A DNA stretch of 64,000 bases from Rotaria socialis (lineage: Eukaryota; Rotifera; Eurotatoria; Philodinida; Philodinidae), in the NCBI GenBank assembly GCA_905331475.1, contig CAJNYU010004312.1, positions 124,001-188,000 on the forward strand, in the 5' to 3' direction. The position numbers were made by a program, and so were the translations under genes. The notes beneath the pieces were generated by a model. The model made no database searches. It was not told the origin of the DNA and saw nothing but the letters and a program-made list of their open reading frames with translations. Below are positions 61,320 through 64,000 of this stretch, piece by piece. The first letter of the stretch is position 1. The number at the start of each line of letters is the position of its first letter.

Positions 61320-64000
61320 TCAACATTTTGAGTCCTCATCTCCATCGGGAAAATAGACAGTTGGCTCTGTATTTCGACGTTTGATCTTGGATTTACGTTT
61401 TCGAAGCATTGTTGCCTAAATAGTTGAAAAACAAATAGAAACTTAGAATATCATGTTTTTTGAAATTTATACTTTAAGTGCTGATCGTATGATAGTTATG
61501 TCACAGGGTGGTTGAAGCCATGGTTCGCCATCGACTTGAACTGGTACTGGATAATCATTATTCATTCGAATATGAACCTAAAATAATTCAATTTTTATTT
61601 ATTTTTTATCTTGATCTGATATTCAAAAACAAAACTAAGTCTTACATGTCCACCTTGTGCCAGACGAACGCCAGAACGAATACCGGATTGAATTTGACCA
61701 AGATGTACAATACCAGTTACACCGACCACTTCTAACATTCCATCATAATGCGTTGGTCGATTAAATTTATCATCTTTTTCATGCCCCCATAGATTGGCGC
61801 CACTTGCCCAACTAGAGAAAAAAATAAATATTTTCATCAAGATTATACTAGTTAAATACGTATATATATATATGTCTAATGGATATTTTTGTTCTTGTGA
61901 ACTTGCTTATGAATCTATCCAGTTGGCTAATGTCACTTCGGAAAGATATTCTACACGATATGAATCCGACTGTGTCGAAGTCACCGATTAGCTTTTAGTT
62001 ATAAAAATGTGTTAGAATCTATAGAAAACAAAAGGATGTTTTTATGATTTTAAAAACCATGATCATTGAATGAACACGATCAGTGCGAAGCTAGCACGAT
62101 GAAACAGAGATTCAACTATAAGTCTTCTCAGAAGTATTGCCGGCCCATGAAAACCAGGCCATTCGATGCAGAATTTAATTCTGGGTCGGATGGTGATACT
62201 TTTATTCCCCGACAATACTTTGAGAAAATTCTATCCGGTTTTTCTTGTCCTATTTAGAAAAAAACAAAGGTGTAGGTAAAATTTCTTCCTAAGTATTGCG
62301 GGGGAATAAAAGTATCACCATCCAATCCAGAATTAAATTCTGCGTCGAATGGTCTGGTTTTTATGGGCTGGCAATACTTCTGAGAAGACTTATAGTTGAA
62401 TCTCTGTTTCATTGTGCTAGCTCCGTCGTGCTAGCTTCACACTGATATGAACACGTTAGTAGAATATTTATGTGCAGATACTGTGTTCATACATGATTCT
62501 AAATGAGTAATCATAGGCTACTTCTCTCGAGACAGTCATTCAATGATATGCTGATTACGGAGATAATGGGAATTTACGAGAAGCTTGAACCAGCAGTCTG
62601 TCTAGCGCTATTAAATATTTCTATGAGAGACATTCTTCTTCTTTCAATCTTATTATTAAAAATCTAGCTAACAGAATGATTTCTTTAATTTTCTTTTTCG
62701 ATTTCTCTAACAATATATGAATTGATTTGTCTTACCTAAGTATGTTCATAATAACGATCCCTTCAAGTGACGGAAGGTCAACACGTTTCCCATCAACTTC
62801 AAGAACAATATCTCTTGTGAAATCTTTTAGGCCACCTTTTTTCATCATTTTTCTTAAGCCTGTTTTGAGATAATAGCCTTTTGCCTGTATTCTTAAATAA
62901 TAATAAAAACGAAATCAATGAAATACAAAAAAAAAAAATTAAATATTCAATGTACCGGCTATTAAATTTATTTGGATTTTCTTCTCTTGCCATATGAAAA
63001 TCCAAACAAATATCAGCATCAAGGCCGAGCCCAAAATAATTATTCATAACGAACATTTCAGTTTTATCTTCACTTGTTGATCCTTCTTGTAAAACAATCT
63101 AAACAAAAAAAATTTTCTTGTGACTATGGATAATTTCTACATTCCTATGAATATTTTCAATTAATATCTAAATCTATTTTACTTTATTTTTATCTTCTTC
63201 TCGAAAAACTAGAAGTTCATTGGCTTTATTTTTAGGTTCACTCTAATATCAATAAATATAGATTAACGGTAAACACATGGTAAAACTATGATGTTCCTCG
63301 ATCAATGAATTAAAAGAATATAAATTTATAGGAAAGATGTCAAAAGATTCTTGAGTGAAACAAGCTTTCTGAGGTGATTTTTCAAATGTTCACCTCCTGT
63401 TTCAACAAAAAAACGTTTCTCTTTTATAGTTGTTACATTGTGTTTAATTTAAAAAATCGAAATAGATCTGACAAAGCTATCAAATTTTTTATACGAATAT
63501 TTTTATAATTCACCTGTATTAACTTCTATACGTGAGAGTACTATGAAAAGACTGTGTTCAAAACATACGAAATGGTTTCACGAGAGCAATAAACACGTTA
63601 AATGTCAGTTGACTGTTTAAATATAGTCGATTTTCTAAACGGCTCAGGAGTCTTTTAAACATGAACCTATAATAAATTCAATAACGATTCTAAATCATTA
63701 ATGGAGAAAACATGATTAAAATTGGAATTGAACGAATCAATAAATTCTCTTTTAGTTATGTTTTATCAAATTCAGCTTTGTCCGTAATATAGATCCATAT
63801 TATTGGCATCTTTTTATGATGGATTTTCTATTATTTTTTATGCTTGCAACATTCCATCTCTATTGTAAGCATTGTTTAACTATAAAAGAAGTTTAGTAAA
63901 TAGAGCACATTGACTAACCGGTAATGCTACAGCTGATGGTGGCAAATTAAGTTTTCGTATCTTTTTTCGTTTTTCTTCTGCATTTGTTGTTGTTGCTGCT
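61320..64000 (-). CDS. Diacylglycerol kinase, theta-like (3' part; 5' end outside window)
   Basis: Seven exons of the 3' end are visible: 63919-64000 (runs off the window), 63183-63242, 62956-63098, 62736-62891, 61646-61811, 61473-61577 and 61320-61415. All join in phase. The start of the DGK accessory domain shows [20 protein letters not shown] and [11 protein letters not shown]. Next come [54 protein letters not shown] and [17 protein letters not shown]. The C-terminal [18 protein letters not shown] is like that of DGK-theta. The enzyme phosphorylates diacylglycerol to phosphatidic acid, ending DAG signals at membranes. The ATP-binding catalytic core and C1 domains lie outside the window. 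One intron (61812-62735) holds a long inverted-repeat element. Confidence 0.92.
62079..62445. mobile_element. Long inverted-repeat (foldback/MITE-like) element in a DGK intron
   Basis: The left arm (about 62079-62220) and right arm (about 62290-62445) are reverse complements with few mismatches over about 140 bp. Shared blocks include GAAACAGAGATTCAACTATA, AGTCTTCTCAGAAGTATTGC and GGTGATACTTTTATTCCCC. The loop is about 70 bp. The right arm has a small extra tandem copy of CGTGCTAGCT near its outer end. The arms are better conserved than those of the element near 28.6 kb and unrelated to them in sequence. It lies in intron 61812-62735 of the DGK gene. No clear target-site duplication was found by eye. 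Confidence 0.8.

Overview
The window reads as eukaryotic nuclear DNA from a small-genome invertebrate, most likely a rotifer, and a bdelloid would fit best. The sequence is very AT-rich. Most introns are about 45-90 bp with GT-AG ends. The genes are animal-specific: a TRP-like channel, Tectonic, IFT20, an SLC5 transporter, PAR-bZIP factors, diacylglycerol kinase theta, Elongin C and a rhodopsin-like GPCR. The bdelloid assignment is an inference. No bacterial-type operon, CRISPR array, rRNA or convincing tRNA was seen.

Layout. 1-1286 (+) is the 3' part of a TRP-like cation channel. 2827-3758 (-) is an EEP-fold hydrolase. 4458-6379 (-) is an unrecognised 8-exon gene with a puzzling extra exon. 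8419-11417 (+) is an LRRC74-like leucine-rich-repeat protein. 12039-17566 (-) is a complete Tectonic gene (ciliary transition zone, 12 exons). Just upstream of it lies an IFT20 locus (about 17730-19068, -). Its first two exons are intact, but its third and fourth carry nonsense codons and frameshifts. 20068-24094 (-) is a 12-exon SLC5-family Na+-coupled solute transporter with a 17-nt microexon.

The middle is gene-poor. Two paralogous PAR-bZIP transcription factor genes lie at 31461-32774 and 36710-38382 (+), each with a first coding exon that holds only the ATG. A long-armed foldback element sits near 28.6-28.95 kb. 41585-43746 (+) is an F-box protein with divergent leucine-rich repeats. 46474-47389 is a decayed Tc1-like transposon with intact terminal inverted repeats and a TA duplication. 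54570-55841 (+) is an intronless rhodopsin-like peptide-receptor GPCR. A decayed TPR-like coding relic follows at about 56.7-56.9 kb. 59939-60362 (-) is Elongin C. 61320-64000 (-) is the catalytic and accessory 3' half of a DGK-theta-like kinase, with a second long inverted-repeat element in one of its introns.

Functional links are limited. Tectonic and IFT20 are both ciliary and adjacent. The two PAR-bZIPs are clear duplicates. The rest look like unrelated single genes. Splice models below were built by hand from reading frame, GT-AG sites and family alignment. Total exon lengths were checked to be multiples of three wherever a complete model is given.
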